Source: Cyclobacteriaceae bacterium (GTDB lineage Bacteria > Bacteroidota > Bacteroidia > Cytophagales > Cyclobacteriaceae). From it: a stretch of DNA of 64,000 nt. Below are positions 55,477-64,000 of this stretch, in pieces; the stretch's first letter is position 1; each line of letters opens with the position of its first letter. Below the pieces are notes generated by a model that was not told the origin of the DNA, did no database searches, and was given only the letters and a program-made list of their open reading frames with translations. Where the stretch lies: assembly GCA_027533395.1 (NCBI GenBank), contig JAPZUF010000010.1, positions 248,001 through 312,000 on the forward strand. Direction: 5' to 3'. The position numbers and the translations under genes were made by a program.

Positions 55477-56106
55477 CTATGGAAGCGGAACGAAAACTAC
55501 TTTTTTCGTTTCAAAAAAATCTTCTTTAAAATATTCCGACAGGTCATATACCTGATAAGGTCTTTTCAATTCATTTAATTCTTCATCTAAATCTCCTCCT
55601 TTTAAATATAAAATTCCATTGTCGCGTTCGTGTCGATTTTGTTTTTTGGTTTTGCGGTGTATCCAACCGTAAAACTCTTTTAACCGCGTTACCGCACGGC
55701 TAACAATAAAATCATATTGGTGATTGATTTGCTCTGCTCGAATTTGCTCTGCCTTTACATTTTTTAATCCTAAAGCCTGACTCACTTCTTTTACAACAGT
55801 AATTTTTTTTCCAATGGAATCAACTAAGTGAAACTGTACTTCAGGAAACAAGATAGCCAGTGGAATGCCTGGAAAACCACCACCTGTACCCACATCTAAT
55901 ATTGAACTATCAGGAAGAAAAGTTTGCACTTTAGCAATGCCCAAAGAATGAAGCACATGATTGATGTATAAATTATCTATATCCTTTCTGGAGATTACGT
56001 TGATTTTCTCATTCCAATCAGCATATAAATCATACAAAGCTTCGAATTGCTTTTGCTGATTGGCAGTTAACTCCGAAAAATAATGTTGAATGATAGCCGA
56101 GTGCAA
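55477..56106 (-). CDS. rsmG: 16S rRNA (guanine(527)-N7)-methyltransferase
   Basis: RsmG methylates G527 of 16S rRNA. The 209-residue protein has the SAM loop LDVGTGGGFPGIPLAILFP at about 70-88, SRKDIDNLYINHVLHSL near 39-55, and DFIVSRAVTRL. The start is probably TTG at 56106. It lies 10 bp after a sigma-factor gene on the same strand and converges with the SDR gene, whose stop is 1 bp away. Confidence 0.94.
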   Translation of the reverse strand: MHSAIIQHYFSELTANQQKQFEALYDLYADWNEKINVISRKDIDNLYINHVLHSLGIAKVQTFLPDSSILDVGTGGGFPGIPLAILFPEVQFHLVDSIGKKITVVKEVSQALGLKNVKAEQIRAEQINHQYDFIVSRAVTRLKEFYGWIHRKTKKQNRHERDNGILYLKGGDLDEELNELKRPYQVYDLSEYFKEDFFETKKVVFVPLP

Positions 56107-56116
56107 AGTAAAAAAA

Positions 56117-56728
56117 TTAAAGATGATCTCTTTTGTTTCGAACCATTTCGTACATCAACTCGCGCGCGCGATGCAGCTGAGCTTTCACTGTGCCCAGCGG
56201 TGCCTGTATGCGTTCTGCTATTTCTTCGTACGAAAGTTCATCGTAATAGCGAAGCCTTACCAATTGTTGGTATTTGGCTGGTAACTTATCTACAAAAACC
56301 AATAACAATTCTGCTTTCTGTGCTTTAATGGTTTCTTCTTGTGGGTTATTGTTTTCGTCTTCCACATCAATAGAAACAGAATTGCCATCTTCATCTGTAA
56401 AGGAATTATCGATGCTTAACGTATTCAGTTTCTTTTTTCTGATTTGATCGATGGTATTGTTGGTAGCGATTCGGAACAGCCAAGTACTAAAAGTATAATC
56501 CTTCTTAAAACGATGAAGGCTTCTAAAAGCCTTGGCAAAGGATTCAATAGTTAAATCTTCAGCATCATCGATGTTGCGCACCATTTTTAAAATCATGTGG
56601 TACACTGGGCGTTTATACCGTTGTAACAATTTGGCATAAGCTGCTTCATCTCCGGCAACGGCCCGATCAATTAACTGGAAATCTTCCAGTGCTTTCGAAG
56701 AAAACCGCGACTCGTCTAATTCTTCCAT
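56117..56728 (-). CDS. ECF-type RNA polymerase sigma factor
   Basis: This 203-residue sigma-70 family protein has region 2 (about 30-95, RPVYHMILKMVRNIDDAEDLT, TFSTWLFRIATNNTIDQ) and region 4 (about 145-195, YQQLVRLRYYDELSYEEIAE, GTVKAQLHRARELMYEM). It is the RpoE/SigW-like form common in this phylum. No anti-sigma gene is adjacent. Its start overlaps the upstream GT2 gene by 13 bp, and rsmG follows. Confidence 0.92.
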   Translation of the reverse strand: MEELDESRFSSKALEDFQLIDRAVAGDEAAYAKLLQRYKRPVYHMILKMVRNIDDAEDLTIESFAKAFRSLHRFKKDYTFSTWLFRIATNNTIDQIRKKKLNTLSIDNSFTDEDGNSVSIDVEDENNNPQEETIKAQKAELLLVFVDKLPAKYQQLVRLRYYDELSYEEIAERIQAPLGTVKAQLHRARELMYEMVRNKRDHL

Positions 56729-57873
56729 CTTATTTTTTTAGTTACAAACGCTGTTATGCCCGTTGTAAGATAATAAATGGGATAAAAATAATCTAACAAC
56801 GGAATTGCCCATAATTCGAACTGTTGTTTCCATTGTTTGAATACAATATGTAGAGCAACTATCATTAGGATTACACGAAATACTAAAGCCAAGGCAACCC
56901 ATTTAGAATAAAGCGAAAATAAAAGAGCAATCGCTATTGGATGTATGAAAAGCCAGGATGTCATCCAAATACCCAAAACAATCTTATGCCGGCTTCGGTA
57001 TTTTTTTCCGGCTGCTAAATGCCTTACTTTTTGATTAAAAAACGCTCTCCAATTTGTGGCAGGAACCGACTCAACCACTGCATCAGCAGAAAGTGCAACA
57101 GCAGTGTTAACCGAAGTTGCATGTTGGTTAACAAACAAATCATCATCACCACCAATGATGGATAAGAATTGATTGAACCCTTTTCTTTCCATAAACAAAG
57201 ATTTGCGATAAGCGAGGTTTCTTCCCACGCCCATGTAGGGCATTCCATTTAACGCAAAGCCCATGTATTGCCAAATCGTAATCCAAGTCTCAAAGCGGAT
57301 AAACTTGTTCAGCATACCGGGCTGGCGCAAATAAGGCGAAATGCCTAATACAAACTGACTTTTAGGTTGAATAGCCTTAGCCATTTCGCGCAACCAATTA
57401 GTTGATGTTGGTCTGCAATCGGCATCTGTAAAAACCAGCCATTCGTGTGTGGCTGCTCTTACGCCCAAGGTTATGCCATACTTTTTTCCATTGATGTGTT
57501 CCGGTGTTTTTTCGATGTTAACATACTTCAGTTTTGGATATAGGTTGCTTTGCTTCATCAACCAATCAAAAGTATCGTCATTGCTTCTATCGTTTACAAT
57601 AATGATTTCGTATTCTGGATAATCTTGCTCGATTAATAAAGGCAATAATTGTTGTAGGTTTTCCAGTTCGTCATGGGCGCATACAATTACTGTAAGAGGA
57701 GGAGTATCAAAAGTTGTTAACTTTTTCTTTTTGCTGAATGCGATAATGAAAAAGAGAAAAAAGAAAAGTTGGACGAATAAAACCAGCGCAAAAAATATAA
57801 CTACGTAAAGCAAGAGAAGAAATTTGTCCGAAAGATAACGAGCTACTTCTTTACTTGATGCGCTTCCATCCAA
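56716..57873 (-). CDS. Family 2 glycosyltransferase, membrane-bound
   Basis: This 385-residue GT2 has one N-terminal membrane helix (about 18-44) and two or three C-terminal ones (about 300-365). Catalytic motifs seen are IVNDRSNDD near 97-105 and FTDADCRP near 149-156. The acceptor-side aspartates are near the GGDDDLF motif at about 240-246. It probably builds a cell-surface glycolipid or polysaccharide. The start is uncertain: a TTG at 57873 is the only likely one, and no in-frame ATG precedes the helix. It is first in an operon with a sigma factor and rsmG. Confidence 0.85.
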   Translation of the reverse strand: MDGSASSKEVARYLSDKFLLLLYVVIFFALVLFVQLFFFLFFIIAFSKKKKLTTFDTPPLTVIVCAHDELENLQQLLPLLIEQDYPEYEIIIVNDRSNDDTFDWLMKQSNLYPKLKYVNIEKTPEHINGKKYGITLGVRAATHEWLVFTDADCRPTSTNWLREMAKAIQPKSQFVLGISPYLRQPGMLNKFIRFETWITIWQYMGFALNGMPYMGVGRNLAYRKSLFMERKGFNQFLSIIGGDDDLFVNQHATSVNTAVALSADAVVESVPATNWRAFFNQKVRHLAAGKKYRSRHKIVLGIWMTSWLFIHPIAIALLFSLYSKWVALALVFRVILMIVALHIVFKQWKQQFELWAIPLLDYFYPIYYLTTGITAFVTKKIRWKN

Positions 57874-57904
57874 CTTTTCAAGAATAAATTAGAAACACGA
57901 GAGA

Positions 57905-58579
57905 TTAGTTTAAGAAATATTGAAGGTTAAGTTCGCCTTCTTGAAGTTGCTGCACAGGATTTTGTCGTAATGAAATAATGCGTTCTCTTTCTGCCTTGGG
58001 TGTAGTATGTAAAGTTTGCGTGTTTAACTCTACAACTGTGGAGCGGTAACGCTCATCAGGGTAGAAAAACGAACCATTTTCTCCGATTACATCTACGGCA
58101 ATAAAGCCATACTTCGACATGATAGGCTTCGTATGCTGGTGAGGGAATCCAAAAATATAGTTGATGCCCAATTGAGTAGATATACTCACACCAGCCCGAA
58201 GTAAAATACCTGGAAGTCCTTTACCGGCATAGCCTTCCTTTACCCACCAACCACAGCCTTCGGCTAAACCCAATGGCTTCAAAGTATCTACTAAGTCGCA
58301 AAACTCAGATGAGATTTCTGTTAATGCTTGAGCCATCGGAATATGTTTTTGGTCGGTTTCACGATCAAGACGCATACCTGCCACCATTTCTTTGGTTTCG
58401 GCATCGAATGCTACAAACATGTAGGTGTTAGGGTCGCTCTGCCAGGCCTGCTGGGCAGACGTTACACCTTTTACACCAAACAACCGCAAGACTTCTTGTT
58501 GCTCGCGAGCAAATTGTGCTGCTGCAATAGGATGTTCTATTGCTCGCAACATTCTGATTTCAAATTGATTTTTGTTCAT
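57905..58579 (-). CDS. Acyltransferase-like (possibly GNAT-fold) protein of unknown function
   Basis: This 224-residue cytoplasmic protein is not firmly recognised. The middle part has strand-like NTYMFVAFDAETKEMVAGMRLDRET near 51-75, followed by a helix and a CGWWVKEGYAGKGLPGILLRAGV stretch near 110-132. The latter resembles the acetyl-CoA-binding segment of GNAT N-acetyltransferases (Q/RxxGxG/A-like). A FGFPHQHTKPIMSKYGF segment follows near 143-159. The role may be acylation of an amine, but this is tentative. It is encoded alone. Confidence 0.45.
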   Translation of the reverse strand: MNKNQFEIRMLRAIEHPIAAAQFAREQQEVLRLFGVKGVTSAQQAWQSDPNTYMFVAFDAETKEMVAGMRLDRETDQKHIPMAQALTEISSEFCDLVDTLKPLGLAEGCGWWVKEGYAGKGLPGILLRAGVSISTQLGINYIFGFPHQHTKPIMSKYGFIAVDVIGENGSFFYPDERYRSTVVELNTQTLHTTPKAERERIISLRQNPVQQLQEGELNLQYFLN

Positions 58580-58651
58580 AGAATTAGGGGATTAATTTTC
58601 CACAAAGCTATGATAATCAATGTATAAGATGCCTATAAATAAAGCTTCTAT

Positions 58652-60211
58652 TTAAAAGATATACTTACTTGTGTTCATTATCAGGCTAGGATCTATTGTT
58701 TGTTTAAGCCTTATGAGGAATTTTTTATTTTCTGGTTTTATATTTTTCAACAAATCCATCGATTGAATACCTAATCTGTATGGATTATAGCCTTTTGATT
58801 GTAAAATTTTCATTATTTCACGCTGACATTGCATGGCTTTTTCATCATCACCTGGAGTTTCCCTATCATAACATATAGCACCTGTAATGTCTAGCGTGCG
58901 GGCATTGATAAATAGAAACCCTAAGTTTAATTCAAAACCATATTGCTTCGATAGCCTACGACAAATAGAAACAGTTTCCTTTACAGCTTTTCCCGTAAAA
59001 GGAATGGCAGGACAATACCATTGCACGCCACAACCATCTTGGTGCAAGTCGCCAATAGTAATTGAGGAAGGTTTTCGCCAATAAACCATGTTAAGACCGG
59101 CTTCAGATATATTTCCGTTTAGCAGAGAATGATTAAACATGAAATCCATGGTTTGCTTTTCTACAATGGTAGCTTTTGCATATTCTTTTGTAACATATTC
59201 CTCATTATAAAACTGAATGCTTTGTACATGATCTTGCAAAAGTTCTGTTAGAAATATTTTGTCTGCCTCTGCATGAGCTTTACTCACTGCATATAGTCCA
59301 CCGATACCAATCCATCTACCGATATTCATTTCTTTGCAAATAGATAAGGTTTCCTTTTTAGATAATGGTTTATTTGCATTTTCGGGGAATCTTCTTGCAA
59401 ATGAAATCATCCGCATTTCGTTAAATATTCTAAGTGAAACAGGAAAACCTTGCAAACTGATAGATTGAAGTTTCTCTATTACCGGAGGAAGTGCCGCATC
59501 AGAGGATAGATGAAAAATAAAAGACTGGAAAAATTTAGTTTTCGGTTTTAACCAAATCGTTAATGCGGTGACAACGCCTAAAGAAGATTGTGTGAATAAC
59601 CCATCTATATAGGGTCCTACGCCCCATTTAGCCAAGGGTCCTATGGCAGTATTTTCGAAAGCCTCATAACCAGTATGAATAATCTCGCCAGTTGGTAAAA
59701 CTACTTCCATACCACAAACAAAGTTAAATCGATCTGCATACAAAGCCATACCGTGACCTCGCTCTACTGTATTACCAACAATGCTGGCATCAGGTGTGCT
59801 ACCAAGTGTATCCAACATTAATGGTGAATTAATCTTTGATAAATATTGAACCGCTTGCCGAAAGCTAACGCCAGCTTCAACAGTTAAATAAGCTAACGAT
59901 TCATTGTATTTTCTGATTTTATTTAATGTAGATAAATCGAGTAAAACACTATCGACCATTGGTACTTTAGAACCTAAGCCCCAGTTTTTTCCGGCACTCA
60001 CTACGTAAAGGGGTATTTTATATTTTGAAGCAATTTTTAAAACCAAACTTACCTCGTTGGTGTTTCTTGGTTTAAGAATGGCTTTGATTTTTTTCATAGT
60101 TTTAAAAGTTGCTTTTGAAGCGTTTTCTAATTCTTCATAATCAACAGAGATTTGATTTTTATTAAGTAGAATTTTTTCCCAGCTACGCAACGCTATTGAA
60201 AAGTTTTTCAT
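58652..60211 (-). CDS. FAD-binding oxidoreductase (VAO/PCMH family, cresol-dehydrogenase-like)
   Basis: This 519-residue flavoprotein is of the vanillyl-alcohol-oxidase fold. The PCMH FAD-binding domain (about 40-240) includes YVVSAGKNWGLGSKVPM near 69-85 and DTLGSTPDASIVGNTVERGHG near 134-154, and an FAD-binding SSLGVVTALTIWLKP block follows near 209. A C-terminal cap domain follows. It resembles p-cresol methylhydroxylase and eugenol oxidase flavoprotein subunits. No cytochrome partner gene is nearby, so it may be an oxidase. The substrate is unknown. It is monocistronic and diverges from the PAS kinase gene (98-bp gap). Confidence 0.85.
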   Translation of the reverse strand: MKNFSIALRSWEKILLNKNQISVDYEELENASKATFKTMKKIKAILKPRNTNEVSLVLKIASKYKIPLYVVSAGKNWGLGSKVPMVDSVLLDLSTLNKIRKYNESLAYLTVEAGVSFRQAVQYLSKINSPLMLDTLGSTPDASIVGNTVERGHGMALYADRFNFVCGMEVVLPTGEIIHTGYEAFENTAIGPLAKWGVGPYIDGLFTQSSLGVVTALTIWLKPKTKFFQSFIFHLSSDAALPPVIEKLQSISLQGFPVSLRIFNEMRMISFARRFPENANKPLSKKETLSICKEMNIGRWIGIGGLYAVSKAHAEADKIFLTELLQDHVQSIQFYNEEYVTKEYAKATIVEKQTMDFMFNHSLLNGNISEAGLNMVYWRKPSSITIGDLHQDGCGVQWYCPAIPFTGKAVKETVSICRRLSKQYGFELNLGFLFINARTLDITGAICYDRETPGDDEKAMQCQREIMKILQSKGYNPYRLGIQSMDLLKNIKPENKKFLIRLKQTIDPSLIMNTSKYIF

Positions 60212-60309
60212 TTTTTGTATATTTTATGTGAGACGCTAATAAGTGTGCAGCAACGAATGAAAGCTAAAAACAAATTTGCAAATATTATTGTACATTGTAA
60301 CGCGATAGC

Positions 60310-62220
60310 ATGACGAACCAACCAACAAACTTTGCAGATTTTAATTTGCTGGCGGATTTATCTGATCAAATGCAAATTGTGCTTACACAAAATTTAGATT
60401 TAGTGTTTGCGAATCAACTGTTTTATGATTGTTGTCCATTTGATAAGCCTTGGAAAAAAACACATGCAGCATTAATTGGATTTGATAAGAACAAAATTGA
60501 TTTATTGATTGCCAATCCTGAGGTTGTACATCAGATTGAAACAAATATTGAATTCAATAAGACTAAGCATTGGGTGAGATGGAAAGTAATTTTTAAAAAT
60601 GAACTTTTTTATTTCTCAGGTACACAACAAATTAATCAACACCTAAATGAAGGAGAAAAATTTGCAGAGGCTTTAAAGGAATCTACCAACGTTATTGATT
60701 CACAAAATTATTCAGGCAGGTTAACAGAAATACAAAGAGTACTAAGCGATGAAGTTGATAAATTTAAACTGATATCAGAAAATGTAAGTGATATTGTTTG
60801 CTTGCATGAACCTCAAGAAGCACGCTATGTATATGTTAGCCCATCTTGTAAAGAAGTAACAGGGTATATTCCAACCGAGATGGAAGGAAGATCTCCCTAT
60901 GATTTCTTTCATCCGGATATGATAAAAGCTTTGGAAGAAGATCATCGAAGAAAAGAAGCAGGGGAGCTACCGGCAGATGCACCGACTGGTCCGCCTCCTA
61001 AAATGACTTACCTCTTTAAAACTAAAGACAGAGGTTTTAGGTGGATGGAATCGCACTCAAGACCAGTGTTTGATAAACAAGGCAACGTTGTGCTAATACT
61101 AAGTACCTCACGCGATGTCCACGAAAAAGTTATTGCCGAACAAGAAAGGGAGAAATATATCAATTACTATCGCATATTAGGCAACAACATTCCAAATGGT
61201 GCAGTTTTTCTAATCGACAGAAATTATAATTATTTAATTGCCGAAGGTGAAGAGTTTGAAAAGCTTGGAAGAACCAGCGATTATTATGTAGGTAAAAATG
61301 CCCGCGACATTTATAACGAAGACCGTTACAAAAAACTAAGCTACTACTTAGAGAAGTTATTCGCAGGAGAAAACGTAGCTTTCGATTGGGATTTTAATAA
61401 TCAACAATACATTTTTTTGGGTAAACCATGTGTAGAAAAAAATGGAGCCATTAACAACGCAATTCTGCTTACACAAAATGTAACTGAAAGCAAACTGCAG
61501 TCTGCACGACTTAATAAAACCCTTGCTGAATTAGAAGCAAAGAATTTTGAGCTAGATAGTTTTGTTTATCGTACATCCCACGATTTGCGTTCACCTTTAG
61601 CATCAATTTTAGGCTTGGCAGATTTAATTTTAATTGAAAAAGAACTACCTGCTATTTATGAATGTACCACGCGCATTCGCGATAGCGTTAAAAAACTGGA
61701 TGCAACTATCAATTCTATTTTAGAATATTCCAGAAACGGAAATCTAGAATTACAGCAAACCGAAGTAGATATAAAGTCATTGTGGTTGCAAAGTGTTGAG
61801 TTCCACCAAAACATGCCCAATGCAACAAAAATTGAATTTATCCAAGAAGGTGATTTGGATGGTAAGGTAAAAACCGATCAATTCAGGCTTCAGATTATTT
61901 TTAACAATCTAGTTTCTAATGCAATTAAATATCATGATTTCGACAAGCCTAACCTTTACGTAAAACTGCGTGTTAGAAAAAGTATTAACGGCTTGCAATT
62001 AGTAGTGTCAGATAACGGTTTAGGTATAAGTAAGGAGCACTTACCACTTGTTTTTAATATGTTCTACAGAGGTAACCGTTTATCCCAAGGGGCAGGACTA
62101 GGTCTTTACATTGTTAAGCAAGCAGTTGATAAGCTAGGTGGTGTTTTAATGTTAGATAGTAACGAAGGCGAAGGAACAACCTTTTCTATCACGATTCCAT
62201 TACAACAATTACCAATTTGA
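60310..62220 (+). CDS. PAS-domain sensor histidine kinase
   Basis: This 636-residue soluble kinase has no membrane helix, so it senses a cytoplasmic signal. It has an N-terminal PAS-like part (about 15-110), a clear PAS-PAC (about 150-275, IVCLHEPQEARYVYVSPSC, RWMESHSRPVFDKQG), a further PAS-like domain (about 290-395), then HisKA with the phospho-accepting histidine H424 in YRTSHDLRSPLAS. The HATPase_c domain has N-box NNLVSNAIKYHD, G1 SDNGLGIS and G2 GAGLGLYIVKQAV. No response regulator is adjacent. It is convergent with the repeat protein gene (13-bp gap). Confidence 0.92.
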   Translation: MTNQPTNFADFNLLADLSDQMQIVLTQNLDLVFANQLFYDCCPFDKPWKKTHAALIGFDKNKIDLLIANPEVVHQIETNIEFNKTKHWVRWKVIFKNELFYFSGTQQINQHLNEGEKFAEALKESTNVIDSQNYSGRLTEIQRVLSDEVDKFKLISENVSDIVCLHEPQEARYVYVSPSCKEVTGYIPTEMEGRSPYDFFHPDMIKALEEDHRRKEAGELPADAPTGPPPKMTYLFKTKDRGFRWMESHSRPVFDKQGNVVLILSTSRDVHEKVIAEQEREKYINYYRILGNNIPNGAVFLIDRNYNYLIAEGEEFEKLGRTSDYYVGKNARDIYNEDRYKKLSYYLEKLFAGENVAFDWDFNNQQYIFLGKPCVEKNGAINNAILLTQNVTESKLQSARLNKTLAELEAKNFELDSFVYRTSHDLRSPLASILGLADLILIEKELPAIYECTTRIRDSVKKLDATINSILEYSRNGNLELQQTEVDIKSLWLQSVEFHQNMPNATKIEFIQEGDLDGKVKTDQFRLQIIFNNLVSNAIKYHDFDKPNLYVKLRVRKSINGLQLVVSDNGLGISKEHLPLVFNMFYRGNRLSQGAGLGLYIVKQAVDKLGGVLMLDSNEGEGTTFSITIPLQQLPI

Positions 62221-62232
62221 TTGTTAACTCAT

Positions 62233-64000
62233 TTAATCGTACCAAATACCAATTTCTCGTTTATCGTATCTGGGTTTCCTTGTTTTCTCTTTAATGTTGT
62301 CTGGCTGGGTTTGGTTCTTTCTGAACCATTTAGCCCATAATAATTTAATATTGGTAAAAAGGTTTCTTTCTTCCTTTACATTATTCTTGTTTGTTTTTAC
62401 AAAATAGAAATCAGGGTGGTAATTGGGTTTTCTTAAAAACTCAAACTTCTTCATTTTAATATTACCCTGGTAACTGCTTGCTTTTGCAAAAGCTTTTCCA
62501 GGTTCGCGTACGCGTAAGGCAGCACTGGCTGCTGATGGATTTTTTCTGTATGAATAGGCCTTTACTTTTCCATAAATGCTACCAGTCGCAAATACGCTTG
62601 TGCTAGGGTCTCGTTTCATTAATGCATCTTCATGAGCATTTTTATTCCTAGCCCAGCCGGGTTGTTTTAATCTTGTTGTTAATCCGCCAACTTTCAACGT
62701 TGAACCTATAGGTTTTCTCTTTAACAAAGCTAATTCAGCAGCATTTTTATTGCGTTTATAGCCTGGTGTTTGTAAACGTATTTGTAAACCATCAACAGCA
62801 AAAACACTTGTACTAGGATCTCGCTTTAATAATGCTTTTTCATGAGCATTCTGATTACGCGCCCAACCTGGTTGCTTCAAGCGAACGGGCATTCCGTTGG
62901 TAACGAAGTAATTTTGCTTCTCTCTTTTAACTATTGCATTTTCGTTTTGATATTTAACTTTACCGTATTTCCCTCTTCTTAAAAATCCTGTAAACTCCTC
63001 GCCTTGATTACTCATGCTGGGGTGAAGCTCAAATTTTTTAAAACTTCCCTGATACCTTCCTGCTTTTGCTGCTTCTTCAGGTGGTGTTCGTACAGGAATA
63101 GGAGCGTTATTGTTGTTCCATAATTTCCCACTAACACTTCCTCCTCCTTTGATTGGTTTTTTGCTTTTTAAGTACCCAGAGTAATTAACATTTTTACCTC
63201 CTATGCCTGGAGCGCGAGGACTAATCGGTTGGTTGTTGTTGTTCCATAAATTCCCGCTTACACTTCCACCTCCTTTTACAGGTTTTTTGCTTTTAATAAA
63301 TCCTGAGTAGTTAACATTTTTACCTCCAATGCCAGGAGCACGTGGACTTATAGGTTGGAAGTTATTGTTTCTCATTTGATTTGAAATGCTACCTCCACCT
63401 TTCAACGGTTTTTTGGCTTTTGTAAAGCCAGTAAAATTTTCTCCCTGATTACTCATGGAAGGTTTTAGCTCGAATAACTTGAAACTCCCGGGATAGGCTG
63501 ATGCTTTTGCAGAGATACCAGGCGATCTACCCACTACAGGTTGACCATTATTATTCCACAATTTGCCGCTAATACTACCTCCACCTTTGAGTGGTCTTCG
63601 CGTTTTTATATTGCCGGCAAAGTTTATCCCTTTGCTACCGATGCCTGGACTACGGGGAGATATAGGTTGACCACCATTATTCCATTTACCACTTCGGCTT
63701 CCTCCTCCGCTAATGGGTTTAGTTGCTTTTAAATTTCCAGAAAAATTTTCTCCCTGATTATTTAAACCAGGTTTCAATTGAAATTTTCTAAAACTTCCAG
63801 GATAGGCAGATGCTTTAGCAGATATTCCAGGCGATCTGCTAATGATAGGTTGGCCGCTATTATTCCATAATTTTCCACTTACACTTCCGCCTCCTTTTAA
63901 TGGTCTTCTCGCTTTTAAGATTCCAGAATAATTAGCACCTCTACTTCCTATTCCTGGACCGCGAGCAGTTATAGGTCTGCCAGCGTTGTTCCATTGGCCA
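62233..64000 (-). CDS. Basic tandem-repeat protein of unknown function (5'-partial)
   Basis: The frame is open to the right edge, so the N-terminus is missing; about 588 residues are visible. The visible N-terminal two thirds consist of alternating units. One is a 42-residue unit (GxxxxNYSGxxKxxKPxKGG, then GSxSGxLWNNxxQPIxxRxPGI). The other is a longer unit of about 62 residues starting AKASAYPGSF and containing NQGENFTG. Then come three copies of a second type (PVRLKQPGWARNxNAHEKAL plus a KRDPSTSVFA end), and a basic non-repeated tail ending GIWYD. It is rich in K, R, G and N, with no cysteines seen. No family is recognised. It could be a beta-solenoid or a matrix-binding surface protein. 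Confidence 0.8.
   Translation of the reverse strand, partial: GQWNNAGRPITARGPGIGSRGANYSGILKARRPLKGGGSVSGKLWNNSGQPIISRSPGISAKASAYPGSFRKFQLKPGLNNQGENFSGNLKATKPISGGGSRSGKWNNGGQPISPRSPGIGSKGINFAGNIKTRRPLKGGGSISGKLWNNNGQPVVGRSPGISAKASAYPGSFKLFELKPSMSNQGENFTGFTKAKKPLKGGGSISNQMRNNNFQPISPRAPGIGGKNVNYSGFIKSKKPVKGGGSVSGNLWNNNNQPISPRAPGIGGKNVNYSGYLKSKKPIKGGGSVSGKLWNNNNAPIPVRTPPEEAAKAGRYQGSFKKFELHPSMSNQGEEFTGFLRRGKYGKVKYQNENAIVKREKQNYFVTNGMPVRLKQPGWARNQNAHEKALLKRDPSTSVFAVDGLQIRLQTPGYKRNKNAAELALLKRKPIGSTLKVGGLTTRLKQPGWARNKNAHEDALMKRDPSTSVFATGSIYGKVKAYSYRKNPSAASAALRVREPGKAFAKASSYQGNIKMKKFEFLRKPNYHPDFYFVKTNKNNVKEERNLFTNIKLLWAKWFRKNQTQPDNIKEKTRKPRYDKREIGIWYD

Noticed and set aside
62233-64000. Direct repeats that could be a CRISPR array
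   Set aside because: The repeats are about 126 nt apart, keep the reading frame and encode protein repeats. There are no short identical repeats with unique spacers and no cas genes.

Overview
The window looks like ordinary chromosome from an AT-rich member of the Bacteroidota. This is inferred from gene content: a bacillithiol enzyme (BshC), a single-chain E1 alpha/beta 2-oxoacid dehydrogenase, a DUF5686/carboxypeptidase-regulatory-like outer-membrane protein, a TPR-PD40 protein, several ECF sigma factors with partner membrane proteins, and a clear TTG-N19-TAnnTTTG promoter in front of tex. The class within the phylum cannot be fixed from the sequence. There are no rRNA genes, integrases, transposases, prophage genes or CRISPR arrays. 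One tRNA gene, tRNA-Arg(CCU), is present.

Layout. 0-4.4 kb: the end of bshC plus a 5-formyl-THF cyclo-ligase gene run rightward into a leftward TerB-like, M16 peptidase, ispF, mnmD operon. 4.4-10.4 kb: the fused E1 gene, a TPR/PD40 protein, a lone glycosyltransferase, tRNA-Arg and hflX. 10.6-17.1 kb: an exopolysaccharide operon (GT4, rfbC, Wza-like lipoprotein, Wzc-like tyrosine kinase, PHP-type tyrosine phosphatase, SDR epimerase). 17.1-24.3 kb: a TPR protein, ComA-like phosphosulfolactate synthase, DUF368/PopT-like membrane protein and aroE, then uvrB, plsC and fluC. 24.3-32 kb, leftward: ChaN-like protein, then a sigma / HEAT-repeat anti-sigma / two related surface-type proteins operon, dinB and a DUF5686 protein. 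32-44.5 kb: an S8 peptidase with a large insertion, S1/P1 nuclease, RMD1 homologue, a second sigma pair, hemA, a helix-hairpin-helix protein, an AraC-Ogt fusion, tex, queG and ruvB. 44.5-55.5 kb: ApbE, a ZIP transporter, a bestrophin-like protein, polyprenol-phosphate mannosyltransferase, a LolC/E-type permease, NamZ, nth, fmt-folA, an unknown lipoprotein and an SDR. 55.5-64 kb: rsmG with a third sigma factor and a GT2, an acyltransferase-like protein, a flavin oxidoreductase, a PAS histidine kinase, and a long basic repeat protein cut by the window end.

Most of the window is housekeeping. The parts least explained by known families are the repeat protein at the right edge (alternating 42- and about 62-residue units, then a second repeat type), the sigma / anti-sigma / paired beta-protein operon at 25.3-28.2 kb, a related pair of hairpins at 25.2 and 42.3 kb, and a lipoprotein of unknown function at 52.7-54.0 kb. 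No complete new defence or mobile system was found.
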